Below, one piece after another: positions 10,922 to 24,280 of a stretch of 64,000 bases of DNA (the first letter of the stretch is position 1; the number at the start of each line of letters is the position of its first letter). This DNA is from Simmondsia chinensis (taxonomy: Eukaryota; Streptophyta; Magnoliopsida; Caryophyllales; Simmondsiaceae). The DNA lies in NCBI GenBank assembly GCA_018398585.1, contig JAGTTD010000015.1:1741001-1805000 (forward strand), in the 5' to 3' direction. A model generated the notes under the pieces. It searched no databases, had not been told where the DNA came from, and saw nothing but the letters and a program-made list of their open reading frames with translations. The translations under genes were made by a program, and so were the position numbers.

Positions 10922-13900
10922 TCAACTTGTAGAGACAGCAATGGGACTTCTAACATAATGCTTGCCATCTGACCATACTAGATGTCCAAAATTATAGTCC
11001 CTTGGCTTCCTATCTTTAGCTTTGAATGTCACTTTATACCTTTTTTCTTCCCCGACTTTCTCGAACTTCAATGTCTTCGGTTCAACGGAAATTGATACTC
11101 CTACTGGTTCCCGTACAGCAACAGTGTAGGTACCTGTTGAGATTTCACATGCGAGTGTAGGTAAAATATCTCGTATCGGAGTTGTGATTACAGAAGAGAT
11201 TAATTTATTTGGGAACCTCACTTGCACTCACATATGGATCTCACTCACATGCCAACTTTGAGAACTAGGCCCTGGGATTAATGATATTTTTGGGTTTCTT
11301 TAGAAAAGAAACCATATTTTGGTAACGAATTTTTCTAATTTCGGCTTCCTGTTAAAATTAGAGTAAAAAATAAAAAATAGAAAAGATTTTCGTTTCTTAA
11401 AAACCAAAATTGCAAACTAAAAAGGACAGCAAACAGGCCTTAAGAAAACACCACGTATGTAATGACTGGATAGCACATCACGAACGTTGACACAAACTTA
11501 TCAAGAGAAATCCAAACACGAATAACGAGACTTGATTTTGACACAAAACCCAACACTACTATTCTCATCATTAAGTTAAGCAAACTTGTAACTAGTTGAC
11601 ATATTTGATATGCTTTTGTCACGTACCTGGCTTGCCAACGTTCTTGACTGTTCGGGTCAAGGTGACAAGGCCACTAAGCTTGGGAACGGAGAACGAAGGG
11701 TAATTGAAATCATGCAAGTTAGCTGATGAAGGGCACACATAGCCTTTAACGCGACTCATCAGTTCGATCATGGTTTGGTTGTAGCCGATGGCGCAAAGGA
11801 AGTGAAAATAGTCATCGATGGTCAAGTCATATACCAAGCCAGGGTCCATGGCTAGGTTAGGTCGAACGTGACCAGCCCCGTAGTTGAATGGAGTTGCTTT
11901 AACGTTTGATTCGTCGCCTATCGGATGGATAGTGTTGTCCCTTGATCTTGCTGTGAGCACATATACAAATATTTCAGTAACTCTTACCATGAAATATAAA
12001 GAGTAACGAAAAATTGCCGGCAAAAATTTGATCTTTTTCGATCAATCACCCATCTAAGAGCTTTTTTTGGCCCTTTTTGTAGATTTTAAGGGTGTTTAGC
12101 CTGGAATGAAAAGTGTTTGTCTTTCGAAGAAAAAGGAAAGCTGTTGCCTAAAATAGCCCAAAATAAAAAAACTATTACCCAAAGTGGCCCATTTTAAAAA
12201 CTACTTTTTCCAAATGGCCTTCACGTCATCAATTTTAAAAATATAAATTTTTTTGTGTGTTTTGGGGTACTTGACACTTTAAACCTTTTTAAATTTTTTA
12301 TTTAATTTTTTAATAAATTATTACTTATTAATTAAATTAAATATATTAATTATATTTTTATTCTCATGTTATATTTAGCTTTATAACATGCATTTTAGTT
12401 AAATTATATATATAATTTATAATAAAAAATTTAATTTAAGTTGTTCGTTAAATATTAAATAATATTATCTTTAATTTACTAATTTTTACAATTATTTAAT
12501 AATAGTTGTTTATTCATATACTATTTAATATAAATTATTATTTTTAAAATTATTATCATAGAGAGGGAGGTATTTCCAAAAACAAAAAAAATTCAAATTT
12601 GATGACAGGGAGGCCATTTGGGTAAATATTTTTTAAAATAGGCCATTTTGGGTAATATTTTTTTATTTTAAGCCATTTTGGGCAATGGCTCGTCGACAGT
12701 GAAAACTAAAAAAATACCCATATAGTGAATAATTTTCATAAAAATGTGTCTGCAAAAAGTGTATCTGAAAAAAGCAATTTTTTTACATTTAGGCCAAATG
12801 GACTTAACATTGCTTGTTTTCCGTTACTGATCACGCACAATGTATGTGAGACAAGAAATAATTTTATAAGGGAATATTATGCGTGAGGGAAAATTTGTCA
12901 CAATGATCAAAGCAATGCATAATAGTTTACCCTTTCAAGCCCTTGAATCTAAAAAGTGTAATAACTAAGTGAAAAAATGACTTTTGAAGATAATTTACTG
13001 AACAACACAGAACATGACTGTAAACAACAAAGCAACATACCCAGTGCCCCAAAGGCTACTGCCTAAGCAGGGTTTGAGGGGGCGGATGTACACAACCTTG
13101 CCCCTTCAGGGTATTACCCCCTGAAGAGAGGCATTTTCCAAGTGCCCCCAACTTGAAGGTGAGGACTTCCAAGGAGATCATCCATCCTGGTACTGCTCTC
13201 GCCCAAGTACGCTTAACTTCGGAGTTCTAATGGGATCCGGAGACGGCATGTTGGTACCCTCCTTGGTAACACAGAATATGACTGTAAACATCTATATTCT
13301 TACCAGTTGTCATAATGGCGGATCTGATGGCAGCAGCAGACCAATCGGGATGAATGCTCTTCAAAAGGCCAACAACTCCCGAAATATGAGGGCAAGACAT
13401 TGAAGTACCAGATTCAGTAGCAAAGGCAACTCTGCGCTTGTCGCCAGGTAAACCCGTTGGGCTCACTGCACCACTGTAGGCCGCTATGATATTCACTCCT
13501 GGCGCTGTGATGTCCGGCTAAAAAGTATGTATAAAAAGGTTAGTCATTGAATCATAAAAAGGACAATGCTGATCGAAATACTTGAAATTAAGAATGTCTC
13601 TAGTGGACAAAGAGACGTGCCAGGTTATGGGGTGAAACAATTTTGGCCTTAGCCAAGATCAACTTGACCCCTCCCCTGACCATGACCCCATTCTGGCCTG
13701 TGACCCAGTTTTGATCCAATGTCCTTCAAAGGTCATAATCTGAGTTGATACATCAGCTAAAAATGCACTTCTTTTTAGATTATAAGAGTGCATGGCCCGT
13801 AAAGATTAAGGTTTTTAAATATAAACCAAAGTAGCTGTTTTGCTTTTACGCAGAAACAAGAAAATAATGCTTCCAATTTAAAATAGAAGTAGAAGTAGAA

Positions 13901-16900
13901 GCAAAAACTAAAAGTTTTTTAGCCAAAAGTACCTCTATGAATACTACTTTCTACAAAAGTACTTCTTAAAAAGAGTTTTTTTTACAATTTGGCCGAACAG
14001 TATGTTTAAGGAACTAACCTTGAGAATTTCTGGTGTGATAGTATTGGGACCTTGGGAGGAGAAAGCAGCCATGGTAGGAGCAGGAGTTGCACCCGTTACT
14101 GCTTTTGGGTCAGTGATGAAACCCACAGGATCACTGTCAACAAAATAATACATATCAACTACTATAACTATTTAAATATCTGCTTTGGGCCTAAAACTCT
14201 CAGGACCAGCTCTATCATAGGAAACCTACTCCATTGTTATCCCCGGAGTTGGTAATAGTTGGCTTATCCCAATTCCAATGAAGGTCAATTGGGTTGTATG
14301 CCAAGTTCAAGTGGTGCCTTGTAAGCAAGTTCAAGATCCTCACGTGAAATCTAGACTCCATTTGGTACAACAGAAAAAAATTCCATACGGGAATTTTTCT
14401 TTGCAAACTATTGACAATTAGAAAGGGTTTTTTTCTTAATAATTTTTCTCTTTTCAGCTAAAGAAAATGATTTCGTTTTATAAATTTGTATGAGGTTTAT
14501 ACTTAGTCAGTTGAGGATGAAAGAAAACACTTGTTTTTCCTGTCAATTAAGGAAAATAGTTTCTCCTTTCATCGAGGGGAAGTCAATTTCCATTCAAAGA
14601 GAAATATCTCCCGTATTTGTAGTTGTTGTTATGAAGTTATACAAAGAGAGAATAGAATAAAAATAGAAAAGGTTTTCCATCACAACAAACAGACCAGTAT
14701 ACTTTGCGCTTATATTAATCCTACAGTATGAAATAGAGACGAAAAGAAGGATATATACTCGGTAGAATTGATGTAGGAAAACACGGCAACTCCATCCTTG
14801 TAGTTGATATGAGTTGCAGGAAGGAAATGAAGATCAGCAACAACATCATTGCCATCAGCTTTATCGTTACACAGGATCATCCCCACAGCTCCTGCATTTG
14901 CAGCTTCAAGGCTTTTTTCAACTCTTGCACTTATCCCTCTTAGACATGCCACTATCTTTCCTTTTGCTTTCTTCGGGTCCAAAGAGCCTTCCATGCAAAG
15001 CGTACTTCATATACATAGAATTTCAAACATATCAGGTCAGTCAGTCAGAGCCCTTGGATGTGGTGTAGAGGTTAGGGTACACATCCCGAAAACATGAGAT
15101 CTTGGGTTCGGAGCCAATTTTCCCCCACCCCCAGATGTTGGTAGTCCTTGTTATAGGAGTGTCATACATCCTTGCCTTGTAAAGAAAAATATCGGGTTAG
15201 TCAGGATGCGTTGGGATCATATTATTTCCAATTTGCGTCATTTTCAGTATATGTTATTTCATATTTGGGTCAGCCATTGGATCAACCCCCTTTTTTGTTT
15301 TTACCTCAAAAATTCAATCACTGCTTAGTAACATGCTAATTATCAAGTTCCATCACAAATTAGAAGCTCAAAACTAACATATTATACACCTAAAACTAGA
15401 ATCATGTGCGACAATAACCGTCACATAATCAATAGTCTAATTTTCTAAATATGACTTTTTCGCGCACAACACTTAACAATCTGATTGGGTGAGGTTGTGT
15501 CGAGTTAAAAAACCTGCCACCCTAACCCTCGTTTTTCAGGTCAGGTTCATATCAACCAAACCAACTGGGTCAAAAATTGCAAGGTCTATATGTATGTGTG
15601 TGTGTGTATTATCAATAGTTTCTTAGAGTAGCATTACGCGTTTTTGGTAGTTGCATTTGCTGATTTTGCCTGGGCACCAGTAACAAGCGGGTACAATTTA
15701 GCTTCTGACATTGGCATGGACATACTTTTTCCCTGATAGCAACACAAGGAAAAACACATCACTATAGTAAAGTATCTTCAGAATAATAATTATTTAGGCA
15801 TAAATTTAACTGTTAGCTATTCGAAATTCCAACCTGAAAGCTCTTGCCATTTCCAAGCTCAGCATAAGCCTGAAAGTCTCTGTCCAAGGTGCTTGCTGCA
15901 ACGGTAATCATCCAAGGCGAGACATTTGAGACAGTGCCGGGTGTAGGCCCTGAATTTCCACCTGAACACACCACAGCAACGCCTTTTTGAGCAGCGTGGA
16001 ATGCTCCTATGGAAATCCCGTCAGTGAAGTATTCCTGTGGTGGGCTGCCAAGGGATACAGACACAACATTGACTCCATCATAGATGGCCGCGTCAAAGGC
16101 TTGCAAGACATCAGCATCATAACATCCACCACTGTCATTGACTTGTGGCCAGCAAACCTTGTAAGCAGCTACTCGGGCTCGAGGTGATCCACCTGTTGAG
16201 AACTCATATATGAGTCTTGCAACAAGTTCTCTTTACCCAAAAAAATATTATTAAGAAAGAAAGAATGTACCGAAAAACCTAAGGGTAAGATGTCCTCAAT
16301 CATCAAAAAACCAAAAACTAATAACACAAAACTCTCCAATCCCTTTGCAAATCGGTCAAGGTTATGTCAGAGAAACCCTCAAAGCTCTTTGTCCAAATTT
16401 GCCGGTGTATTTAATCTTTGAGAATCCTAGCATTCTTTTCTAGCCAAATACACCAAAGGATTGAAACCGTTGCCACGAAGAATAACATTAAGATATTTTT
16501 CTCTGTCCTATGTCATGAAACTTGATCAGAATGATACTTTCGACTAATCTTGGGCAAAGCCACATATGGCCAGAAAGTGTCCAGTAACAACTCTTACATT
16601 TGGAGTTGTGATAACAGGGATATAAAATGCATAAAACCCTCACAAGGTTTTATGTACAGATGAATAGGTAATCCCTTACGTGGTGGACCCAAACATATCG
16701 AACCAAATATTTTCATGTCAACAACAGAAGTGCAAGCTCATATAACATATAAACCTCTTGCGCTACTCCATCTAATGCCAATTGGTTACCTTTAGCAGTT
16801 CCGTTCCCAACACCGAACACACTCGCACCAGGAACAAAATTTCCAGCTGCGGTAGAAAGAGTATGAGAGCCATGGCCTTCGTAGTCACGGGGTGAATAAT

Positions 16901-19900
16901 GAGATGGATGGACAATACCGCCGTCGGACTTGTATCCATGGTTGAAGTATCTTGCCCCTATAAGCTTCCTGTAGATTTTAATAGTCATTGCAAGCATATT
17001 ACATTCAGACAGATTAGAATCAATCAAAATCATACCATAAAAGGTCAGTTTGGCCAAGTCTAACACAATACATCAGAAGCAATCCCTTGAGACACCCAAT
17101 TCGTTAAGGGGCCGTTTAGAAATTAGCTACATTATGAATTTGTTTCTACCACATATTATCATTTATAACTAGAGAAACAATACTATGAAACTGAAATCTA
17201 AGTTAATGACATAATTTGCAACTATCCAGTCATGTTAGATACAAATAATCCAATACAAACCCACGAGTTAACTCATGAACCAACTATTAAAAATTTCATC
17301 ACCGTCAATTTACTATAGACTAAATTGACACAAGAGATAAAATACAAATACCTATAACAAAAATAACACTTAAACTTCACACCGCTCTTCAAAATCAGGG
17401 TTTGTAACGGGGAAAGTCAATGCAATCACATCGGTTAGCGTAAATGAAGCAACAATAAGAATATACGCATACCAACAAAATTCTTGTTAAGAAACTATTT
17501 GTAAATTATCATGATTCCGTCAATATCCAATCGGTCAGATGTATATCCAATCGATTGGATCAGCCTAATCAGCTATACCGACAAAACCTCTGCGTAGGCT
17601 GATCAATCGATGTATATCAGATATTGACAGAATCATAACATAAACATAAAACAACTAAATTTCTCACCGAAATTAGGGTTTCCAATGGAAGAATCAATAC
17701 AATCATAGCAGTTATAGATATGAAATTTCAACTATTATGCAAATTGTAATTGCGATTAACAATGGATAAAGTATATGGACCTATTGCAAGGGACGCCGTA
17801 GGGAAGGGAGTCGTTTTGGCAAACGCCCTTCCACCGATCCGGAACTGGTCCATAGTCGTCATCTGCAAAGCTCTGTGACTCTGGCCACACACCTGGAAGA
17901 CTCGATGAAATTTAACAATTATATTGAGTCGAATCAGGATCTCCTTATTTAAACTTGAACTTGTTAAAACTTATCAAGCTCGAGTTCAAGCTAATTTCCG
18001 CTATCAAACTTTTGTTTTGGGGTCAATTTCATAAGAAAATTTGTTGACAATGGCTTTTGATATAGTATTCCACCTGATGGGGGAGATCCAAGAGGGTGTC
18101 AACCCGTAAGCACCAAATTTTATTAGAACTTTGAAGTTAAGCGTGTTAGACCGAGAGTAGTACCAAAATAGGTGATCGGAAAGTCCTCGCGTTGCACCCT
18201 TCAAGTTCGGAGTTCTCGAAAACAGCCTCATTTTAAGGTAACACCCTGAAGAGGAAAAGCTGTCTGTATTCATCTCCAAACCCTGCTTAAGTGGGAGCTT
18301 TTGAGGCAGTAGGGATGTTTTTTAACATGAGAGGCGAGCTTTGTACAATTTAATATGAGTTTATTTTACTGGGCTTTTTATTAAAAATTATTTAAATTTT
18401 AAGTGCGAATTTTAAAAAATTAATTAGATTTTTTAGTTTTTCAAATTACTCCTATACTTAATTTTTTTTCAATATCACATTTTAATATTAAGACTGTTAA
18501 CATCTGTTAGCTTTTGTTAATGTGATGTTTGAAAAAATATTTTTTTTAAGTATACAAATTATTTTTATAAATATTAAAAAATTTTAAATGATTTTAAATG
18601 TAAATATAAAGTTTTTTTAAAATTATTTTCTTTTTTTTTTTCCAAAAGTCATTTCAACAAAAACTAACGGATACTAACAGTGTTAATGTGATATTGAAAA
18701 ATTTTGGGAAGTTTATGTAGGACTTTAAAAAATTAAAAAATCTAGATAATTTTTTAAAACTGTACCTAAAATTGATAATTTTCAGTACAAAACCTATATT
18801 ATTATATTATTATTATTACTAAATATTAAAAGCTTCATATGTTTTGACCAAAAAAAAAAAAGAAATTCATATGTCAGTCTAATAAATAAATATAATCGCA
18901 CATTGGCATTGTTGAAAAAAAAAGACCACTGTATAACTCTAGGAGATTACTCCATCCAAATGCAATTGATTTTACCGTAATGTATGTATCAACCCTATAA
19001 ATCGGGTCCGAGACCCGATGAAATTTTAACAATAAATATACTTATATGTATCGGTTATTAGATGATTTCTAATTCTTAAATGCGTAGCACATACCAGTGT
19101 CGAGATTGCCAATGATGACATCTTCACCAAATCGAGCCTTCTTCCAAATGGAACCAGAGTGAACCACGTCATTCTTCTCCATCATCATAAACTCCCATGA
19201 ATGCGTCGTATGCAACTGTCTTCCCTTATTCAAAAACACCGACACCACTCGCGGATCCTCTGCATTTATTAAACTTGTCTTTCAGTTGAAGTTGCTTGAG
19301 ACTCCAATTTGTAAACGACACAGTTTTAAATTTAGTTTTATTATCGGTTTTCTTATACAGAACGTATCACAAATCATTATAGGAGAACATATTATTTGGT
19401 ATCATGATATAAAGTAGACTGTTTAAGCCCCATAACTCGAACACTAAAATTTGAGCTCCTAAAATCTCTGGCGGGCCCCTTCTTTTATAGTATATATGAG
19501 TCTTTTATATTATATGATATTGGTTGAAACACGTCTCAGATATTTTACTTTACATTGTAATATTGACTAATATATATGTTTTCTTAAGAGAGAGTGAGAG
19601 CATAAGAGGGGATAATCCCAGCCCTCCATTGTAATAAACGGTTAAAATTTATTAGACATTAAAGAATTAACAATTTTACGGCCAAAATTTGTTGAGTATT
19701 AAAGAAAAAAAAAAACAATTTCCATCCCAAACCCCGTATTTCTTTCTGCCCCATGAAGGGGTATGGTCCGTAATTTTTTTTTTTAATGTTCAACAAATCT
19801 TGACTATCTATTATAATGGAGGGTCAGGATTCGTCCCTCTCACCCTTTCATAAAAAAATCACCCTATATATATATATACATATGTCGTTTTTACAATTAT

Positions 19901-22400
19901 GAATAATATACAGCAGGATAAAACTTATAATATAACTAATTTTCAATAAATAAACTCTTATAAACCGAGGGCCTCGAGCAACTAGTTGAGTTGTTTGTGG
20001 TCATGATTAGGCCTATTTATATGGTTACTAATTCTACTCTTACATCTTCAAACACGCTAATTTCAAATAAATCAAACACAAATACCATATAAATCTAAAT
20101 AATAATAACAACGAAAGTATTATATATAAAAAAAATAAAAGAGAAATTTGTACAAAATTACATACTAGCAATTTGAGCGGCTTGTTCTTCATCAAGGACG
20201 GCAGCAAATCCGTTGATATGCTTCGTATATGAGTAAAACATTGCTTCTTTTGCTTCATCTTCACTATTTATTTTTTATTCATTAAAATAATTACAATAAA
20301 TATACTTAAAATATAACAATAACAAACTCAGTGCCTCAAAGGGCTCCCGTATAGGTAGGGTAGGGGTAAATGTACGCAGCTTCCCCTTACCGGGAGCTAC
20401 CCTAAAAGGAAGCTGTTTCCAAAGACCCCCAACCTGAATAAATACACCTAAAATATGAAATATAACAAAATAAAGGGTGAACTATATATTAATACCTTAA
20501 GGTTTTGTGTACTAATTTTTTAGTCCACAAATTTTACGAAATAATTTTTTAATCAAAAAATGTACACGTATTTAATAAAATAGTCCAAATATCAGCGGTG
20601 TGTAAAGGTGCAAAACAAGCCCCACTTTCATTCTTTCACGCTATTGTTTCAACTATTTTATTAAATTTCAACTATTTTATTAAATATAAGTAATTTTTTA
20701 AACTAAAAATTTATTTCATAAGGTTTATAAATTAAAAAATTAATATACTAAATCTCAGGTAGTAATATATAATTTACTCTAAAATAAAATACCTTAGGAA
20801 GAAGTTGGATAGAAATTGAACATGGGAATTGGTAGCCCTCTCAAAATCCTGTGTTGTTGGATGTGGACCGTGTTCATGTGCTCCCATGTACACTACGTAC
20901 GACTACATACCGATAATATTAATACTAGAATTTTCTCGTGCGATATATTAATACTGTATATATTTTAAAACATATTGAAAGACTAAAATCCATTATTTAT
21001 TTTTTAATTAGTTATTTTTTCTCTTAACTATTTCCTTTATATATATATATATATATTAATGCTTTGTAAATATATGAGTGAAAGATGTACATTTTTTTAA
21101 AGGTTATTTATATCAAAGGTCCCAGTACTTCGTACTTTTAGTTATGTCAAATTAGTCTCTGAACAATTCAAAATTTGTCAATTTAATCATTTGGTCAAAT
21201 TTAAGTTCTGTTAGTAACGTAATTTTGAATGGTAGAATTATGTTAAATGAAAGTAACTTGTTATAAATTTATATGTTTACTCAATTTAACCTCATTCGTG
21301 GCCGAACCATTAAAACTTTTATTAAGAACTTACCATAAATTTTTTTTTAAGAACCAAAATGACATTTTGAATTGTACAAGGACTAAATTGACACAATTAA
21401 AAGTACAATAACTAAATTGATATAGCGGATAACGTACAGGACCTTTGGCATAAATAACCTTTTTTTAACGAGGCATTTATAAGAAAATGTAATATATAAC
21501 ATACTTAATATTTTACACAAATTTTCAATAGACTGAAGCTAACAAAGAAGGGTATGATAAAAAGCAAAAGCAATATTTTCGGTGTCCTAAGGGCTCCCGC
21601 CTAAGCAGGGTCTGGACGTGGATGTACGTAGCCTTCCCTCCTTCAGGGTGCTACCTTGAAGAGAGGCTGTTTCCGAGAACCCCCAACTTGAGGGGTACAA
21701 CACGAGGACTTCCCAGGAGGTTACCCATCTTGGTACTACTTTCGTCCAAGCACACTTAACTTCGGAGTTCCAATGCGATCCGGTGCTTGCGTTTTGGTAC
21801 CCTCTTAGATAGTAAATATATTACATTACATTACAAAAAATCCCGCCATGAACAATTTTTAATATCACAAAAACTTTCACCGCTCGACGTTCTAGTTATA
21901 ATCACTGTAAAAAGGCTGGTGTTTTGTTAATACCAGGGCAATTACACAATTGAATTCTTCTTATGTTGAAATTGCTCTGACATTAATAAAAATTGTTCTA
22001 ACAATAGCACTACCCGTAAAAAATTACAAACAAAAGCGACAAACTAAAACATAAAGATTCACTATTTCATCGACAATATAATTAATCATTTTTATAACTT
22101 TTTTTTAAAGACGGGATAGTTTTAAAAGAGTCGCAAACCAAAATAGTGAATTCGTTTAACTCCATAAGGATCTAATACGAAAAAGTAACAACACCGATTT
22201 TGCAACAAAATTTATTTTTATTATACAACAGTTAAAAAACTGTAAAATTCGTTATTTCAATAGTGATTTTCAATCTTTTGTATCTTTTATCATAGTAATG
22301 TGATACCAGAGAATGAAAAGTATATAGAAATTACCTGTTTGAGTGCAAAAGATGAGGCGAAGAGAAGCCGAAGAAAGAAAAGAACAAAGAATTTCGCCAT
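10922..22400 (-). CDS. Subtilisin-like serine protease, SBT5/AIR3 type (copy A)
   Basis: Thirteen exons, read down the minus strand, join to 764 residues: 22400-22335, 20902-20793, 20263-20166, 19259-19095, 17892-17781, 16968-16790, 16192-15834, 15732-15638, 15004-14759, 14133-14019, 13517-13304, 11950-11627, 11133-10922. Signal peptide (residues 1-20, [14 protein letters not shown]...), inhibitor I9 prodomain starting [12 protein letters not shown], then the S8 domain: Asp144 (NLDTGVWPES), His216 ([12 protein letters not shown]), Asn323 (GGNSGP) and Ser554 (GTSMSCPH). A protease-associated insertion lies around residues 363-505 and the Fn3-like tail starts near 655. All phases match and no stop interrupts the frame. 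The family is secreted and acts on apoplastic and cell-wall proteins; the substrate is unknown. A 1.4-kb first intron and several other introns hold SINEs. Confidence 0.95.
11276..11443. mobile_element. Tourist-like MITE, copy-A intron 12
   Basis: Aligns with the better-preserved copy at 26651-26842 in the same intron of copy B (shared TTCTAATTTCGGCTTCCTGT core and GCAAACAGGCCTTA end). It was therefore present before the subtilase duplication. The left end is worn. Confidence 0.6.
12143..12688. mobile_element. Foldback element with arms of about 80 bp, copy-A intron 11
   Basis: The left arm (12143-12221; TTGCCTAAAATAGCCC, ACTATTACCCAAAGTGGCCC) is mirrored by the right arm (12607-12688; GGCCATTTTGGGTAATATT, GCCATTTTGGGCAATGG). 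About 385 bp of AT-rich, non-coding sequence separates them. It is absent from intron 11 of copy B, so it inserted in copy A after duplication or was lost from B. Superfamily unknown. Confidence 0.75.
13004..13290 (-). mobile_element. Full-length 5S-headed SINE, copy-A intron 11
   Basis: A 241-bp element (13027-13267) lies between 23-bp target duplications (AACACAGAA, C or T, ATGACTGTAAACA; one mismatch) at 13004-13026 and 13268-13290. On the minus strand it starts GAGGGTACCAACATGCC, continues as 5S rRNA-like sequence (CCGGATCCCATTAGAACTCC, GAAGTTAAGCGTACTTGGGC, CCAGGATGGATGATCTCC), then the Au-like body and a (TTG)n-type tail. It is the best copy for defining the family's 5' end. It lies 14 bp from exon 11. 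Confidence 0.9.
14380..14700. repeat. Tourist-like repeat remnant, copy-A intron 9
   Basis: Contains GAAAATGATTTCGTTTTATA, GGGAAGTCAATTTCC and an end CACAACAAACAGACC shared with the elements at 60711-61060 and 57700-58465. A shortened counterpart is at 28735-29190 in copy B, which suggests insertion before the duplication. Confidence 0.45.
15460..15600. repeat. Worn hAT-like remnant shared by both subtilase copies
   Basis: GGTTGTGTCGAGTTAAAAAA, CAGGTCAGGTTCATATCAAC and neighbours align with 30150-30265 at the same place in intron 8 of copy B. The motifs resemble the inner part of the element at 9971-10534. It predates the duplication. Confidence 0.4.
16256..16560 (-). pseudogene. LINE fragment, copy-A intron 6
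   Basis: Minus-strand translation gives [17 protein letters not shown], a form of the W-x-x-W-x-E-(R/K)-N-x-R motif found near the 3' end of plant L1-type ORF2. Stops flank it. Related sequence lies at 31020-31400 (copy B) and 48375-48545 (VAL intron 1). Confidence 0.6.
18091..18322 (+). mobile_element. 5S-headed SINE, copy-A intron 4
   Basis: Plus-strand element starting AGAGGGTGTCAACCCG, with a 5S-derived GAAGTTAAGCGTG box, a worn GGTGATCGGAAAGTCC box, then AAAACAGCCTC and CCTGAAGAGGAAAAGCTG. No clear target duplication or long TTG tail is left, so it is an older copy. Confidence 0.7.
20298..20456 (-). mobile_element. SINE body without 5S head, copy-A intron 2
   Basis: Element about 20315-20439, tail CAATAACAAACTCAGTGCC (reverse of the 3' end). 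Flanking 17-bp repeats, AAATATACTTAAAATAT and AAATACACCTAAAATAT, differ at two sites. It starts at the GTTGGGGGTC part of the body. Confidence 0.7.
21568..21808 (-). mobile_element. 5S-headed SINE, copy-A intron 1
   Basis: Near full length. On the minus strand: GGGTACCAAAACGCAAGCAC, then CGGATCGCATTGGAACTCC, GAAGTTAAGTGTGCTTGGAC, GATGGGTAACCTCCTGGG and the Au-like body. The (TTG)n tail has decayed to AATATTGC. Confidence 0.8.
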
Positions 22401-23135
22401 GGCGATTAAGGAATAATTAAGTAACTAATTAAAATAAAAACAAAATCATGTAAATTAGAGGGTAATGAGATTATATTTATATAGCACCGGGAAAAATAGA
22501 GTTTAAATATGAAAATAGTTATACTTCAGTAAAAACTCTTAGAATCTTAACTAATCTGATAGAATTTTAAATAAGCAAATTATCAAAAACTAATTCATTA
22601 ATTTATAAAGCTATTTATCCAAAAATAAAATGCCAAAGTTGAATATTGAAAAATTTGTATCTTTTGTACGATAATTATTTTTATTAAATGAACTATATAT
22701 GTTACATTACATCAATTAAGTTAAAATATTATTTATTTATGTATGTAAAATTGAAAATATTATTTATATATTATAATTATATTAATCGAAAAAGTGATAT
22801 CTTATCATGAATTAAATAGAACTTATCAAATACGTATATTGGATATCGTGTTTTTTGAATATTTTATCGTAGTCTAAAGAATTTTTGCTAGAAAATATTT
22901 ATATAACCATCACATCAGTATTTTGGTCAAAAAATAGCTCTATTCTATAAGAAGGTGCCTGTATTGGCATATATTTAGTATCTAGCAAAAATTTATAATA
23001 TATATTAAAATATTAGATTATTTGAATAATAAAAGATTAAATCTCAAGGTACTAAAGAGATAAATTCTCTGATTTTTATATATTATATATAATATAAAAT
23101 ATATCATATTATATATAAATTATTTAATACATTTT
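22401..23135. other. 5' flank of subtilase copy A, duplicated block
   Basis: No gene. Aligns over its length with 37858-38700 upstream of copy B (shared TTAAATATGAAAATAGTT, TATTTATCCAAAAATAAA-like and GGTACTAAAG segments), so the duplication includes the promoter. Confidence 0.7.
22474..22483 (-). promoter_or_regulatory. Putative TATA box of subtilase copy A
   Basis: TATATAAATA on the minus strand, 74 bp before the start codon. It is matched by TGTATAAATA at 37914-37923 before copy B and by a TATAAAATA form in the orphan promoter copy near 38750. Confidence 0.6.
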
Positions 23136-23375
23136 TTCTAAATTTGAATAGCTACAGCAACAAGCAACATTCTCAATGCCCGAAGGGCTCCTGCCTAAGC
23201 AGGGTCAAGAGGTAAATGTACACAGCCTTCCCCCTTCAAAGTGCTACCTTGAAGAGAGGCTATTTCCGAGAATCCCTAACCTGAGGGGTGCAATACGAGG
23301 ACTTCCCAGGAGAACACTCATCTTAGTACTACTCTCGTCCAAGCACGCTTAATTTCAGAGTTCTAAATTTGAATA
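23136..23375 (-). mobile_element. 5S-headed SINE, 5'-truncated, 15-bp target duplication
   Basis: Element 23151-23360 between perfect copies of TTCTAAATTTGAATA (23136-23150, 23361-23375). On the minus strand it begins inside the 5S head at CTCTGAAATTAAGCGTGC and ends in a TTGTTG-like tail. The matching site near copy B (about 38690-38700) lacks it, so it inserted after the duplication. Confidence 0.85.
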
Positions 23376-23774
23376 TACAACATAAATATAATAAAATATC
23401 TTTTGCATCTTTTTCTTATTTTTTCCTTTTGTATATAATTCAATTTTATGTTTGTGATATAATAATTTGAGAAAATCGTAGTTTTATTGTTGCATGAATT
23501 TGTTATCTTTGTAAGATTAGTTGGATTGTTGTGTTAAAATCTAGTTTATTTTATAAGTCTTTTAGGTACCTTATAATTTAATTTATACTTAGTAATAAAT
23601 ACTCGTGTTAATAAAGCAGTTATTAAGATAATTAGTCCAAGCAATACGTAGATTGAGCTAAAGTAACTGTAATTAAGTAGGATACTATGGTTGAATTAAT
23701 ATCGGATCAATATTATTGGTTTTATGCTTGACCCAAAAACCTATTGGTTTTATGATTGAGAAAATCTTATTCAG

Positions 23775-24002
23775 AGTCTGTTTGGTCAAGCTTTTAAATT
23801 CTTTTTATAAAAAATATTATTTTCAACATCCGAGGTATTAACCTAAAAAGAAAAATGTGTTTTAAAGTAGAAACAAAATTGTTTTTGGCTTTTAAATAAA
23901 AGTTGAAAAATAGTGATTCTCCTTTAAAATAGAAACAAAAACTAAAACTTTTCAAAAGAACATATCTGTACGTATCTTCACTGCTTCGCCAAATAGGCCC
24001 TA
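23775..24002. mobile_element. MITE-like element
   Basis: Left GTCTGTTTGGTCAAGCTTTT and right TCGCCAAATAGGCCCTA form an imperfect terminal inverted repeat around AT-rich sequence. Similar blocks are near 13750-13990, 27395-27600, 28320-28500 and 61831-61950. Confidence 0.5.
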
Positions 24003-24280
24003 AGATTTGGATGATATTGAATTGTTAGTTGGGTTAAGTACGAGCCATATTCAGGTTTATTTAACTGGGGTTTTCTACGTTTTGATATGTGCTTATAACC
24101 ATCTGTAATTTTGATAATAAGAAAATTTGACTTTATTTTATGAATAAATTATATATAATAACAAAAAAATTACAAGATATTAACTTCATCCTTATTTATG
24201 GGAAGGATTACGATGAAGAGGTCAATTGCTAGAGTGGCTTAGGGCTTATAACAAGCACTCATATATTGTTATCATATTAT

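Noticed and set aside
13004..13290. Cassandra-type TRIM (LTR element carrying 5S rRNA)
   Set aside because: The 5S-bearing elements have no paired LTRs, primer site or purine tract, end in (TTG)n, and have target duplications of variable length (10-23 bp), all typical of SINEs.
13227..13303. Continuation of subtilase exon 11 into the SINE
   Set aside because: The open frame passes the GTAAGA donor at 13303 by chance. Exon 12 joins correctly in phase and copy B uses the same donor.
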